Positions 1 through 12,511 of a stretch of DNA of 64,000 bases are shown one piece after another. The notes under the pieces are model-generated. The model was not told the DNA's origin. It saw nothing but the letters and a program-made list of their open reading frames with translations, and searched no databases. Location of the stretch: contig NC_088927.1 of the NCBI RefSeq assembly GCF_038396675.1, forward strand, positions 41,562,501 through 41,626,500, written 5' to 3'. Each line of letters opens with the position of its first letter. Position 1 is the stretch's first letter. Source of the DNA: Hydra vulgaris. Taxonomy: Eukaryota; Cnidaria; Hydrozoa; Anthoathecata; Hydridae. The position numbers and the translations under genes are program-made.

Positions 1-414
1 AGATCTACCAAGACTTGTAGGTTGTGGTTTACGTAGAGATAGCTTGTTATTATATCTTTTGCGAAAATCTCGCAGCCATTGTTCACCTGCACATTTATTT
101 TTCATCCATGAAGTTTCAATTTTTTTATGATTTGCTAAAGCATACTCATATGCAAAGGATCTTATCTGCTTTAATGTAAGTCCATAATGCATATTTGCAG
201 CATCTGCCAAGTAGTTTACCAAAATTAATTCTTCTTCAGTTGAGAATACTTTTTTTGGTTTGGTATGTGAATATAAATATTCGCAACTACCAGATTGTGT
301 GTCTTGCAGCTTCACTTAAACTCATTTTTTGTTGAAGCACAAAATTCACTGCATTTAGCATATCTATTTCGGAAATTTTTTTGCGAAAAACACCAATCTT
401 GCTCATTGGCATTT
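1..414 (-). pseudogene. pogo/CENP-B-like transposase, N-terminal fragment
   Basis: Read on the minus strand, an ATG at 412-414 opens a helix-turn-helix (psq/pogo type) stretch beginning MPMSKIGVFRKK. After about 40 codons a one-base frameshift (near 290-300) moves to a second frame that stays open to the window edge. That second frame contains the CENP-B-type DNA-binding signature W-x5-CAGEQWLRDFRKR followed by LSLRKPQPTSLGR, a hallmark of Tigger/pogo-like transposases just before the DDE core. The DDE domain would lie left of the window. The repeats at 755-1152 could be its 5' subterminal sites. Family assignment is from motif recognition; the frameshift indicates a dead copy. Confidence 0.6.
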
Positions 415-754
415 TAAAACTAAAATATATTAACAAAATTAATTAACTATTTCGATACATTTAATTCCCTATAGCTGAGCAGAAACTAGGTAATAAAATG
501 AACTTGACAATTATATTGCTTCAGCTGTCCAACTAACTAAATTAACAAAATTGATTATTCTAAGTGTAGTAGTGGTTCAAGAATAAATAGTGAATTGCAT
601 TAAAATTCAATGGAATTATTTCATCATCATAATACTAGAAACAATTTTGCATTAAAAAGCAATAAAGCACAGACGACGCCTAATAAGGTAGATTATAAAT
701 TTTATAATCTTGCCCTCTTAAAGTCCGCAAATTACCGAGGAAGCAGTTTTTATT

Positions 755-1152
755 GGTCAAAGGTACAACGTCCTTGACTGGTCAAAGGTACACGAGATGG
801 GTTTCTTTAACAGTTATTGTCTTAATCCCCATTTGCGGTCAGACATAATCATCCAAAATTTTCCATAACAAAAAAAAGATGTTGGGTAATGTTTATAATG
901 TCGTAGATGAATCAAACAACAATTTATCACAGTTTTAAAATCAGAATAAGATTAACACAAATATTTACTTTTAAAGAGTCAAAACTTATAATTGCTTGTG
1001 GATCAATACCATCTATCCCAAGTATAATGTTTTACGATAAGAAGAGTTGTCATGGACTACTATTTCAAATGACACTTCCCGTTTTTTTTAAATAATAATA
1101 GTAAGCTAACAGAGTAGAGTGACCAAAGGTACAACGTGGTCAAAGGTACAAC
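755..1152 (+). repeat. Four direct copies of GGTCAAAGGTACAAC
   Basis: The 15-base word GGTCAAAGGTACAAC or a close variant occurs at 755-769, 780-793, 1121-1135 and 1138-1152, all in the same orientation and in two closely spaced pairs. They lie upstream of the minus-strand pogo-like gene, as expected for subterminal transposase-binding sites, but neither terminal inverted repeats nor a target duplication was identified. Confidence 0.6.
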
Positions 1153-1370
1153 AGGTTCCCCTAATTATTTTTCATTTTGTTTACTATTAGTTTTATTTAC
1201 TTTTGTTTAACGCAAACTTTTCTCGCTTTTCAGTAAATATTTTATATTTAAGACAATATAAATTTTATTGGATAATTTTAAGAGTACTTTTTTTCAAGTC
1301 TAATAAATAATCTTAATATTAAATGTTTGTTTATTTATATTAAGATATTTGCAGTAATCAATTGCTTACA

Positions 1371-1468
1371 TTTTTATTTATGTTTTAATTTGATGAGTTG
1401 TTTAGATACTTAAGATTTATTTTTATTTATGTTTTAATTTGTTGAGTTGTTTAGATACTTAAGATTTA
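1371..1468 (+). repeat. Tandem duplication, 49 bp x 2
   Basis: Two adjacent 49-bp units starting at 1371 and 1420 differ at very few positions (GATGAG versus GTTGAG). The rest of 1153-1807 is AT-rich and holds no gene I can support. Confidence 0.8.
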
Positions 1469-1807
1469 TTTATCTAGACTAGATACTATATTATAGTATC
1501 TAGAATCACATAGTCTATATAGTTCAATACTTCAGTAAACATTATATTAACTAAAAACAAAAGAACTTTTAAGTTTGTTTTCATGCTTCAAATAAAAAAA
1601 GCTATTTTTATGTTTTAATCTTACTATAATTCTAATGGATTTATTTATTTATTATCTTTTTATCAATATGTTTTATTATATTTTATCTCTATATTGTTTT
1701 AGCTAATTGAAGGGAAAATGTTTATATTAGTTTTGTTAATTTTACTTTTAATTTTGTAAGGGGGATTTTTTATTTAATTTAGTTTAATTAAACTATTTTA
1801 TTTTATT

Positions 1808-4399
1808 GTGCAATTTAGTAGTAAAAAAAGAGATAAGTTTTTAGTTTTGAAGAACACAAGCCAAAATATGAGTAAAAGACAAAGGGACGTCGGTAGAAAA
1901 TATCTAAGTGGTAACATGAAGAGAACCTTAGCTAAGGTAAAGAAAACTGAAGCAGAAAAAGAAAAAGGTGCGTTAGATAAATATTTGAGTAAATCAGTAG
2001 ATCTGTTTGAAACTGAAAAATCAGACAAACAAGTCGAGTCAGACGACATTGAAACAAATATTTCTAAAGAAATTACATCAGAAGCTAGCAGTAGTTTTCT
2101 TTCTGGATGTAATGCTCAACAAAATACATCTGAATTATGTATAAATATATCTGTTAACACACACAAGGATAATGAGGATATTTCAGAATCAAGAGAAGAA
2201 AATTCAAACCCAGCACTATGTGATATTTTAAAGATAAAAGATGACCCTGCTACATGGCCAAATAAAATAAATCAAAATGTCAGAGATTATTTAGTGAACA
2301 AAGGACCCCCTAAGATCACTGTAGAAAATTTTCCGCAAAATGAAAAAGGGTTGCATTTTTCAAAATTTAATTGTAAAAGAAAATTAAAAAATGGGGAAGT
2401 TATAGAACGACCATGGCTAATATATTCTGAATCATTTGATAAAGTTTACTGTTACTATTGCAAACTTTTTGACACAAATTCTGATTCTGCACTTGCTACT
2501 TCTGGAATTGACAGCTGGTCAAATATTCATACAAGATTAGAGGATCATGAAAAATCAAAAAAACATTTGTAATGTACACTTAATTGCTATGAACTGCAGC
2601 AAAGGTTATCTACTGGATTAACTGTTGATACATTAAATGAAAAATTAATAAGACAGGAAACAAAACGCTGGAATCAAGTCTTTGAGCGACTTGTTGCTTC
2701 TGTACAGTTTTTGGCAGAAAGGAACTTGGCATTTCGTGGGTCTGAAGAACAAATTGGAAATTCACATAATGGCAATTTTCTAGGCGTCATTGAATTGCTA
2801 GGAAAATTTGATCCAGTTATGCAAGATCATATACAGAAAATTATTAACAAAGACATTCATGATCATTATTTAGGCAAGACCATACAAGATGAAATTATTG
2901 ATACTATAGGCCAAGCTGTTCTACAGGAAATTATTGCTAGAATTAAGTCGGCAAAGTATTTTGCAGTGATTCTTGACTGCACTCCTGATATCAGCCATCA
3001 GGAACAGATGTCAATGGTGCTAAGATATGTCGCTGATGGCACACACTCAGATGTCCCAGCAGGAATTTATGAACATTTTATAAAGTTTATTATAGTTGAG
3101 AGCAGCACTGGTGAAAATTTATTTAACACTCTTGTGAAAGAAATTGAAATGCTAGGACTAGATGTTGAAAACATCAGAGGACAAGGGTATGACTATGGAG
3201 CTAATATGAAAGGGCACAATTCTGGAGTGCAAGCACGACTTTTGGAAAGAAATTCACGAGCTTTCTATACTCCTTGTGTGTGCCATAATTATAATCTTGT
3301 TCTAGGAGATATGACTAAAACGTGTTCAGACGCCATGACATTTTTTGGAACCCTGCAGCGTATTTACACCCTTTTTGCTTCATCTACAAAAAGATGGACT
3401 GTTTTTAAAAAGCATGCGAAATGCCTGTCTGTTAAACCATTATCAGAAACAAGATGGGAATGTAGAATGGAAAGTGTTAAAGCTGTACGATTTCAAGCCG
3501 CAGAAGTGTGTGATGCTTTAGAAGAACTAGCAAAAAGCACAAATGATGCTCAAGGGAAAAGTGAGGCTGAATCATTAGTAAGCCAAATGACAAATTATAG
3601 GTTTCTGGTTGCACTATGTTTTTGGCACTCTTTATTGTTTCAAGTAAATTTTACTAGCAAGGAACTTCAAAGCAATACCATAGACATTGCCGCGGGGCTG
3701 ACATCTTTTGAAAAATTGTTTGATTGGTTGAAGACATACCGAGAGACAGGCTTTGTAGCAGCATTGATTGATGCCAAAGAGCTTGCAAATGAGTTAGAAG
3801 TTGAACCCATATTTCAACAGAAGCGCTGTTACAAGAAAAAGAAAATGTTTCTTTATGAATCTTCTGACGAACCAATTTTAGACCCCAAGACAGAATTCCG
3901 GGTAAATTTTTTCAATCAAGTTGTAGACAAAGCATTGCAATCTCTTCAACCACGGTTTATGCAGCTGAAAGAACACCATAAACTTTTTGGATTTCTATAT
4001 AATTTTCAAAATATGTCTAAAGAAGATCTCAGAAAACATTCAGCCGACCTAGAAATTGCTTTGACAGACATTACAAAAGATATAGAAGGGTTCATGCTCT
4101 CCGAAGAAATGGAGGCAATTAAGCTAATACTGCCCGTTCAACAACAAAAACCCAAAGAACTCTTTAAATATTTGGCGTGTAATGATAGGTCGACTGTATT
4201 TCCAAATTTGTTCATAGCCCTAAAAATACTGATGACAATTCCAGTTACAGTCGCTTCCGGTGAAAGAAGTTTTTCAAAACTAAAATTAATTAAAACCTAC
4301 CTTAGGTCAGTAATTAACCAAGAACGACTAAACAATTTGGCACTAATATCTAGCAACCAGACAATCTCTAATGGACTTATTATAAAAGGACAAAAATAG
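1808..4399 (+). pseudogene. hAT transposase (ZMYM1-like, TTF finger + DUF4371)
   Basis: This hAT-superfamily transposase would be about 860 residues and is broken by only one defect. The frame is continuous from 1808 to 4399 except for a TAA at 2570-2572, and the frame beyond it is open and conserved. The order is: a lysine-rich N-terminus; a TTF/BED-like zinc finger with VYCYYCKLF followed by H-x4-KH; the DUF4371/RNase H-like core with VILDCTPDISHQEQMS (first catalytic Asp region); GYDYGANM and CVCHNYNL; and the C-terminal dimerisation block with TIPVTVASGERSFSKLKL. The family (zinc finger MYM-type protein 1-like) is multicopy in cnidarians and insects. No terminal repeats flank it convincingly. 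Low decay suggests recent activity or mobilisation in trans. Confidence 0.85.
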
Positions 4400-4818
4400 A
4401 CTTCGACAAAGCACTAATTGCAACAATTTTAATTACAACTATCAAAAATGAATTGTCTATAAAAAATGTTTGTCTTTCTAGACAATCATTTTAAAAACGG
4501 ACACTAAATGAACAATCTCGATTTTTTAATGAGGTATAGAAGATCTATTTAATATATAATTTGGACTTATAACGAGTAATTAAATTTTCACTGCAGCATC
4601 GTTTCAAAAACTGAAAACGAGCACAAAATTAAAAATACAATTTTTCTAACAGAAGTTCATTTTTTAATTTTTTGTCCAGCGTGTGCTGTTGATTAAAAAG
4701 TTAATGTCTATTTAAAAACCTCAAAATGGACTATTTTGTGCTCAATTGAAGTTCATTAATTACTCAGTTCAGTTGTTTTTCAATTCTCAGTGAATGTGCG
4801 TGAAAATTTATTTTTAAA

Positions 4819-4858
4819 ATGCCCTCTCCAGTTTGGGATTACTTCAAAAAAGTTGAAG
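4819..4858 (+). pseudogene. BED-finger first exon of a hAT gene (orphan)
   Basis: An ATG at 4819 opens MPSPVWDYFKKVEG, the typical start of a BED-type zinc finger in hAT transposases, and runs directly into a good splice donor (G|GTAAGT) at 4859. No matching zinc-ligand exon follows before the hAT-type terminus at 5765. This looks like the first exon of an internally deleted, non-autonomous hAT copy. Confidence 0.5.
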
Positions 4859-5700
4859 GTAAGTTTATCATTTAAAAAATTTTCCTTAGTTACTAAAATC
4901 TTTATCACCTTCAATAAAATTATTTTAAAAATATGTGATCAAGGAGTTGTCCTTTATAAAATGTGGATTAGTAAGTAGAAGATTCCAATAGGTGTTAAAA
5001 TTTATTTAGGTTTGTGAATAAAACAATAGTGAAAAAGAAAAATGTTTTTTACTTTCTTTTTTTTGATGAATATGTACGCAAGTTTTAAACAATAATTAAT
5101 CATGGGCAATGATCGTCATTTGGAGTTTTGATGTCATTTCAATATTTTTTTAATATTATAAATTTACTACATAACAATCTTCAAATAATACGGTAATGAA
5201 AGATTTCTGGTTTTATGAAATCAAGTAAATTTAAACAAAATCATAGACATTAAATAGACAAAAAATTATGCTTTGTAGACTTATGAAGTGAAAATTATTT
5301 TTTAACTGAGCAATCTTAGGACACCATCAAAAATTTGATAGACACAACAAGGACAAAAAATTAGGCATTTGTTGTGTCCATTACAACATACAGAATTGTC
5401 TATGTCTGTGTTGTAAGTCTATCCATAGACTAGTCTGGTTACTACTAATATCTATTGAATCTCCTATAAGTAGAGAAATTAGTTATGAAAAAATTCTAAA
5501 AGATTTCGCAAGCAAAAAAGCAAGAAAGATCCACTTTGACTCATAGATTATTTGTTTATTATGACAATAACAAGAACTGTTTTGTTTAAATTCATTGTAA
5601 TATTTTTATTATTGTTTATTGATTCGTTTGTGGAGTTATGTTTTTTTGTATAATAAATGTGTTTCAATAATTTTATTAATAGTAGTTATTGTAAAAAAAA

Positions 5701-5765
5701 AAATCAGGTGGGCCCCGCAAGCATTTGTTAAATTGGGCCCCGCAATTCGTAAGGCCGGCCCTGAA
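5701..5765 (+). repeat. hAT-type right terminus
   Basis: A GC-rich island in AT-rich DNA contains GGGCCCCGCAA twice and ends in GGCCGGCCCTG, whose reverse complement begins CAGGGCCGGCC, the usual form of hAT termini. I did not find the matching left end in the window. Confidence 0.5.
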
Positions 5766-5848
5766 CAATGGGAACACCTGAAGCAGGTATATATACTGTA
5801 CCTTAAGTGCCAAATCCTCGAAAATCTTTTTCAGAACTTACGAGTAGG

Positions 5849-7407
5849 ATGAAACGTAAAAGAGCTAATAATATTTGAAGAAAAGAACTGGTAGAACTTC
5901 AACATACTGTAAAAAGATTTTCATCTAATCCCTTTATTGTACCCAGATCTACTTTATATGGTCTAAATTTATCATTGCATACTTTTTGCAATTTGAGACT
6001 AACAAACAGAACATAGGCTGAATTTAAGAAAATTGTTACACAAAATCATCATCTTGTTCCTCCAGGTTTAACCAAGTTAAAAGAATACAAAAAATTGACA
6101 TATCCAGAGCATGCGGAATATTCAGAAACTGAAGTAAAATGAAGTCTCTTCAATATAATCAAACATTCAGTTTCTAGAGTGTTTGAGTATCTTTTGGAGG
6201 ATGAAGATAATCCTATTAAAGTTTTAGCACAGGAGGAACGTGATAACATATACGTTATTTGCAAAGTGGGAGGTGATGGTCAGAGTGACCAATCTGAGTT
6301 TCAGAATGCAGCAACTATGAAGAGAGGCGTGGATGATTCCACTGTGTATAGCATAGTGTTTGTACTGTTGGAGATTCGAAGTGGAAAAAAGATAATATGG
6401 AAAAATTGTAATCCAAATAGTCCAGATGCAACCCGTCATCTTTTGTTTTGTTTTGCCAAAGAGACCTCTGATTTTATTCAAAAGAAGTTTGAACATTTAC
6501 AAAATGAAATTTTATCTTTAGAGAATATTAAGTTTACACTTCATGAAAATACTTTTGTTATAAATTCAAGTTTGTCAACTATTTATACCTTAATGAATGA
6601 TGGTAAAACACTTAATGCTGTGGTATCAAAAATGCTTAAAAAAATTTAGCATCTCAGTGCTGTCTTGTATGTCAAGAAAGTCCTAAGGAGTTTAATTTGA
6701 AAACTATTTGGAATAAAGATAAACTTGTAGACAAGAATATATTAAAACTTGGAGTTTGCAGTCTTCATTTGTGGACATGCAGCATGGAGTGGGTCTTCAA
6801 TCCTACTTGCAAACTTCCTGCAGTGAAACAAGGAAGAAAAATTCCAGCAAAAAACAGTCAAGAATTTATTGAAAACAAAAAAAAATTACAGCACTTATCC
6901 AAAACACAATTAAAAATAAGGGTATCTTTTGTCAGGAAGGGAAGTGGTACATCCAATACTGGCAATGTTGCACGAAAATTCTTTAACAATCCATCTATGA
7001 CTGGAAGAATTTTAAATTTGAATACCAATATGATCAAACTATTTAGGGACCTGCTCATTGATATGAACAGTACAACCACAAGACCAGATGTAAAAATTTT
7101 TAAGCAGAAATCTAAATGGCTGTTTGATCTCATTTCTAACGATCAGTTTTTAAAAGCCATTCCAATGTCACAGTCTGTGCATAGAATGATAGTTCATGGT
7201 GTTTCTTTTATTAAATATTTTAAGTATCCTATAGGTTCTTTGTTTGAGATTGCCATTGAAGCCAGGAACAAAGCCAACAAAACTGCACAAGTAGGTCATG
7301 CACGTTTAACTTCTTTTGCCGAAAATACTAGGGATACAGCTAGTTATTTATTTATGACACCTGACATGTATCTATACTGCAAGAAAAACAAAATGCAAGA
7401 GGTATAG
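5849..7407 (+). pseudogene. RAG1/Transib-like transposase relic
   Basis: Three consecutive pieces resemble the Transib/RAG1 core. Residues encoded at about 6060-6650 include VGGDGQSDQSEF (region of the first catalytic Asp), then WKNCNPNSPDATRH and AKETSDFI, which align by eye with the RAG1 block after its first Asp. A frameshift in the A-run at 6637-6644 leads into a CxxC zinc element (CCLVCQ at about 6658-6675) and SLHLWTCSMEW, where Transib/RAG1 carry the second catalytic block. The C-terminal block IGSLFEIAIEARNKANK corresponds to the region of the third catalytic Glu. Further defects are TGA at 5876-5878, other stops near 6020-6030 and a TGA near 6140. The second acidic residue is not recognisable. 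No Transib-type ends were found. Homology is by eye only. Confidence 0.6.
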
Positions 7408-7950
7408 AAGCTATACTGTAAGAAGATTCAGCTGATAACTGTTCTTAAGGTAAATATTGGAGAAAGTTATGTGTATCTTTAAATTTAGATATTTAATGTT
7501 ATCGTTTAATTCTATTAATGATGCATTTTAGATGCTGGTGGTAGCCAATCTGATATTTCTGAGGTCTTTTCACATAATCAACACAGTATATTTTTTTGTG
7601 CTTGGTATATTTTATATTTTTTGGTATATTTTATATTTTTTATATTTATACAGTATATTTTTTATTTAAAAAAAAAAAAAATTCAATTATATCTGTTTAT
7701 TACAGTGAATGCAGTTTTTTTCTTGAATGTATAATTATTAGAATTAGAATTTGATAATATTTTTTTATTTATTATTGTTTTATTAAACATCCTCTGTAAA
7801 TGTGTTTACAAGATAAAAATACATAAAAATAGTTTAAGATATATAAAGAGAGAATAAAGTATATCACTTGATAATATTTTCTTCAAGAGTATTTTTGAAA
7901 ATAGTTCGCTGTTGCTTTGCATTCCAACATTGAATTGCCTGTACTAAAAT
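7408..7950. other. AT-rich spacer
   Basis: I see no gene. A GGTATATTTTATATTTTTT unit is repeated around 7600-7640, followed by a poly(A) run near 7668-7682. Confidence 0.5.
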
Positions 7951-8460
7951 TTAATAAGTATCTTCAGGAATTATATTTTCTGAAATAGTTTTCACTTTCT
8001 TCTTATCCTGAATTAAGTTTTTCATATTTATTTTATGGATCTTACATAATTCCTTTATATCATCTAAAAATGAATATTTTAATGAACAATAGTTACGCTG
8101 AGAATTGATGATTTCAAAAGTTACTTTATTATTTAATAGACGGATAAATAGGTTTATTTTATTTTGTTGTATGTTAGTCGATATCTCCCGAACTTTAAAT
8201 AGAGCGTTTATATAGTTTTTGCTATACTTAGAGATATTAAAAAATGACTTAACTGCATTTCTTCCAAGTTTATTAAGTCTTTGCATTGTTGACTCTCTAT
8301 TTTCACAGAGCTCCAGACCATGCGTTAGCGTCGGAATTGCTAAAGATGTATATAACTGAATAATTGAAGATGGATGTACAAACCGGATACCAGATTGAAT
8401 CAGGGTTTGCACTATTGTTTGGAAATTTGATACCCTTTTGTTAATATTGCTAAATTGAGA
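7951..8460 (-). pseudogene. LINE reverse transcriptase, C-terminal fragment
   Basis: The minus-strand frame 7951-8412 (153 codons) continues upstream in frame to about 8450. It contains the post-polymerase region of non-LTR retrotransposons: SLAIPTLTHGLELCENR, RLNKLGRNAVKSFFNIS and a basic, helical tail. Only the segment after the reverse-transcriptase palm survives, consistent with the 5' truncation usual for LINE insertions. The clade cannot be fixed from this piece. Confidence 0.6.
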
Positions 8461-10652
8461 TATATTAGATATAATAGATAATATATAATTAGAGAATTAG
8501 AGATAATATATAAATAGAGATATAATAGATAATTTCTATAATAAATGTTTATATCTTAAACTATACTATTTATTACAATAATGAAACTTTTTAAAATTTT
8601 AATGTTAGTTGTTAAATAATTTTAGGAAGTCAAAGAGTAATGTTTCGTATTAAGAAAAGAAATCAAGGAAGTATCATTAAACCATGCAGCTGTAATTGAT
8701 AGGCAAGTTTTAAAAAACGGTTTTTTTCATAGCCACATATTGTTAAAAACCTATTTTAGCATCAGAACCTTTATTCTGCAATTGAAGGGAATGGAACTTT
8801 TTTATTTATTTCACTTTTATTTATAATAAAATACTTTTGTTGTTTCCTTTTTGTATTTAACATAAAAATATACATTTTAGACAAGGTGCTGGTGCATGTT
8901 ATTTCATTTTTTATTTAAAATGAAAATATAAGTAGGAGACAAAAAATGCCTGTAACCCCTAAAAAAGATAAACTGATATATCAGACTTAGAGTTTTAAAT
9001 ATCAAAAACTATCGGTTTTATGTCTTTTTAATCAAAAATCAAATAAGTACGGATAAACCGCCAAAAAAATACTGGAATGAATATAAACCGCCAAAAAAAA
9101 ACGGTTTTAAAAAAGACCGGACTTTTTTTATAAATATATATATATAAACAAACAAAATCTCATAATTGATGCTTTGTTAAAAAAATTACTTCAAAATGTT
9201 AAACAGTTCGCTAGTTATAATGCTATTTCCGTTTTTTCTATCAGCGCGACGCATATAGCGGCGCGCCGTTAATTTTTGGCCAAAAATCTTTCAGCGCAGG
9301 TTGTTCGCACGGTTATTAAAACTAAATGTCGTCTAGACTTAAATATTTTTACGTTTGGTTCAGTCTACGCTAAAATTTGCAATTAAGTACTCAATACAAC
9401 TAAGGTATGGTACACGTTTTCCGAACAAATATATAAGTTTTTTCAATTACAATATGTGTAAGTTTTTTCATTAAAAGTATGACATATTTGGTGTGTATGG
9501 AAAAATTATTTTAACTACCATTATAATTTGGTAAAAGTAATGCAACTATAACAAATCGTCAAGCGTAGATTTATTTAGAAAAGGTGTAATTTTCGACATA
9601 AAGTACCTTGGGGCTTGGTTATAGATAAGTCTATGCATTTGATTTTTTCATAAAAGCACTATGGTAGTGTTAATTTTTCTACCAAAGCCGTTTTTGTATA
9701 ATAATCATAACTTTTATCCCCATTCAAAAAAATGTTCTCGGTATTTAGTATCATTATTTGAAATACTCGGGACTTATTCGGCCATCTTGAAAAAATAATT
9801 TATTCCCACTGATCTCAAAATAATAACTAACTATTTTGAGATCAGAGTTTATTCCATTCAGAATGCGTAAGCAATTAAAAACAGAGGCGGTAAACTTTAT
9901 AAACAAATTACTTTCATTTTCAAACTCGTATCGTTTATATATCAGTAGTGAACTTTAATGACATTTTTTTTATCAATATACATTTATAATATCTTACTTT
10001 TTGATAAAGTTTAGTTTATATTAATCAATTTTAAACATTAGGGTTTGTTTAAGGCAAATCCTAATAAGGGATCGGCTAGGACAAAATCAGGGTCCTTAGC
10101 CCTTAGTCGACTTAAATTTTACGGAATTTTAAAACTCGGAAGAAAAACATTTTACGGAATGATTTTTGAAAATGTACTGTTTTCATAAGCATGGTTTTTC
10201 TCTATCATGGCGTGGCAATTGTTAAAAAACTTTAATTTAATGATAAAAATATAATTAACAAAAAAGATGTAATTTGTCAATCGTTGCATGGTAATTTTTT
10301 ATCTTTATCCTTCGAGTTAAATTGGTATAGGTATCTATACTCTGTCTAATATCATTGTAACTGGTGTGAGATCGTAAACAAATGTATTTAAAAAAAATTA
10401 ATTTTGCCTACCAGATCCAAGTTATTTTTTTACTTATTGACCTTAAATATAACAGAAAAAATATGTTTGACCCATGGCTTCTCTTTATTTTTCATAAAAA
10501 ATAAGTTTTGAGTGTAGCCCTAAATTGTTTAATTTTTATTCTGCCAAAAACACTATGACCTAAGTGCAAGCACTAAACAAGAAAGAAACAATAAAAATAT
10601 GTAAACACTTGTTTTTATTCACAAGTAAAATAGAATATTGTCTTTGGATACT
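8461..10652. other. No gene seen; short repeats only
   Basis: The stretch is AT-rich. It contains two ATAAACCGCCAAAAAAA copies (about 9051 and 9084), a GC-rich patch at 9240-9310, a 14-bp perfect stem at 9809-9822/9832-9845, and CAGGGTCCTTAGCCCTTAG near 10088, which resembles the reverse complement of sequence near 31801-31820. No coding signal was recognised. Confidence 0.5.
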
Positions 10653-12393
10653 TTATTTTACACGAAAGTCAGTCTTTGTATAATAAAGTTCGAAACAATC
10701 ACTACGATGTAGTCCTGGCTTTCTAGTGCAGGTTTTACAATAGTATACAGTTTTTCTTCTACCACCCAGTGTTTTTCTTTCATTGCAGAATAGACAGTCT
10801 TTGGCATTATTACTTAGAACTTTAGCAATAAAATGTGGCTTTTGGTTGAGGCGTTTGTTGTCATCTAATGATGATCGCTTTCCTCTTCGTTTTTGTATGT
10901 TACAACATGCTCCAACTAATTGCTCAATAAGGTTTTGTCTGTAGGTTAGGTGTCGAGGTTTGTTTTTATCATTGTGTTCTCAAAACTTATTTAACAATAT
11001 ATAACTGTTTACAACTGCAACTTCCAACTACCAGAAAAGTATTTTTCTCCGCCATTTTAAAGACTTGCGTAAAAATGAACACTTAGAACAATAGTAATCA
11101 GCTCGGTCAGCAGCTCCCATACATTTTGAATAACTTACAATAATAGTTGGTTTATTGATATTTACAATACCTTCTTTTGTTCTTTGCAACTTCACTTGTT
11201 GAATCATGGAAAGTAGTCAGCATCAGAACCTGCCGCCTGTTCTGCCATGCCAAAACCATAACATTGGTAGAGTGAACATATGCAGAAACTTTGTGCTTCT
11301 TTAATTCGAGTTTTTTTTATATCTTTAGGTAACTGTTTTCTATTTTTCATTATTGTACCTGTAGTTTGTATGTTCATTTTGAGGAGCTCTTGTGCAATAG
11401 GAAAACATAATATCTGCATAAGATAGCATATAATCTGTCAGTGAACAAGCGATAACCACTACCATGGGCAATCTCTAAAATCTCATCTCACAAATGCAAC
11501 ACGATTCGACTTGTAAACTGCATTATGGGTCTTCCCAGTTTTCAGTAGTGCAATTACCATAATATGGTTCAAAGAAACTAATATAACCTGTATCACTATC
11601 GACTAAGACAAAAACACGAATGCCCTACTTTGTGGGTTATTGTGAATTGTACATGCGAAATGCAACTCTCCCTTTGAATCCAATAGTACTTCCATCAATT
11701 GATATGTTACGAGATGGGACAAATTTCTAGAAAAGGAGCTTTTTATTTCTGATACAACACGGTACACTTTCATTGCACGTCTATTTAATTCATTAGGTGG
11801 ATTTGATGGTGGGGATACGTGTAACATCCAATGTATCTGAAGAAATCGAGTTCGAGAGAAAAATGCTGAAAAAAATGGCATATAGTTCAGCCAATCACAA
11901 AAAAATAATGTTTTATACTTGATTTATCATTCAGAGCCATATTCAAAATAGTACTAAAGTAAGCATGAATTTCTCCAAGTGTCTCATCTCTGCATTTATG
12001 CCAAATTCAATGAGATTCCAAATCGTTATTTTCAATTTTTGACTTAGCATAATAATTAGTTTTGGTAACAATATCTGCAAGTAACTCATCAGTAAAAAAG
12101 AACTTGAAAAAATATAGTTCACGTGTTAAGTTTATTGAATGCTGAGGGCCTATATTTGCTATGGTGAATGGCATTGCTTCAAATGCTGGAGTAATTTGCG
12201 CTACTTTTGTCCAGCCTATGTTTAAAGCAGGTCCATTATCGTCAATTTCATTTAGTTCAATATCTTCCTCTGACTCTCATATCTCTGAGAATTCAGTCTC
12301 AGATTCACTAAAAGTGTATTCACTGCCGCTTTCAGTACTTGTTTCATCCAATGCCTTCAATATTTCTACAGTTGTATAAAGTTTCCTTGCCAT
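10653..12393 (-). pseudogene. piggyBac transposase, broken
   Basis: The minus-strand start MARKLYTTVEIL at 12393 is followed by the acidic N-terminus and the DDE_Tnp_1_7 fold: MPFFSAFFSRTRFLQIHWMLH (11881 downward), ISIDGSTIGFKGR (first Asp block near 11700), FVLVDSDTGY (second Asp near 11600) and MGAADRADYY (third Asp near 11115). It ends in the Cys-rich C-terminal domain with CLFCNERK, YYCKTC and PGLHRSDCFELYYT before a stop at 10653-10655. Total length, about 580 codons, fits the family. Several frameshifts and stops (for example the TGA at 12277-12279) kill it. The Asp blocks are recognisable, so decay is moderate. No clear TTAA-flanked termini were found. Confidence 0.8.
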
Positions 12394-12511
12394 TAGCAAA
12401 TAAATTTGTAAATAAATTTTTATTAAAAATTTCTAAGAGTATAAACAAGGTTAGACGATTAAAAAATGTGACTGAAAAGGGATGACATGAAAAATGCCAA
12501 AAAATAAATTT

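Larger units (their letters stand above)
4400..5848. other. AT-rich spacer with degraded hAT material
   Basis: There is no continuous gene. The stretch holds the BED-finger exon at 4819 and the hAT-like terminus at 5701-5765. The short open frame at 4790-4978 is the BED exon read in another frame plus intron. Confidence 0.5.

Noticed and set aside
907..1095. 62-codon plus-strand frame
   Set aside because: No similarity to a known family and it lies between putative subterminal repeats of a transposon.
12161..12379. Plus-strand 72-codon frame
   Set aside because: Opposite strand of the acidic N-terminus of the piggyBac transposase.
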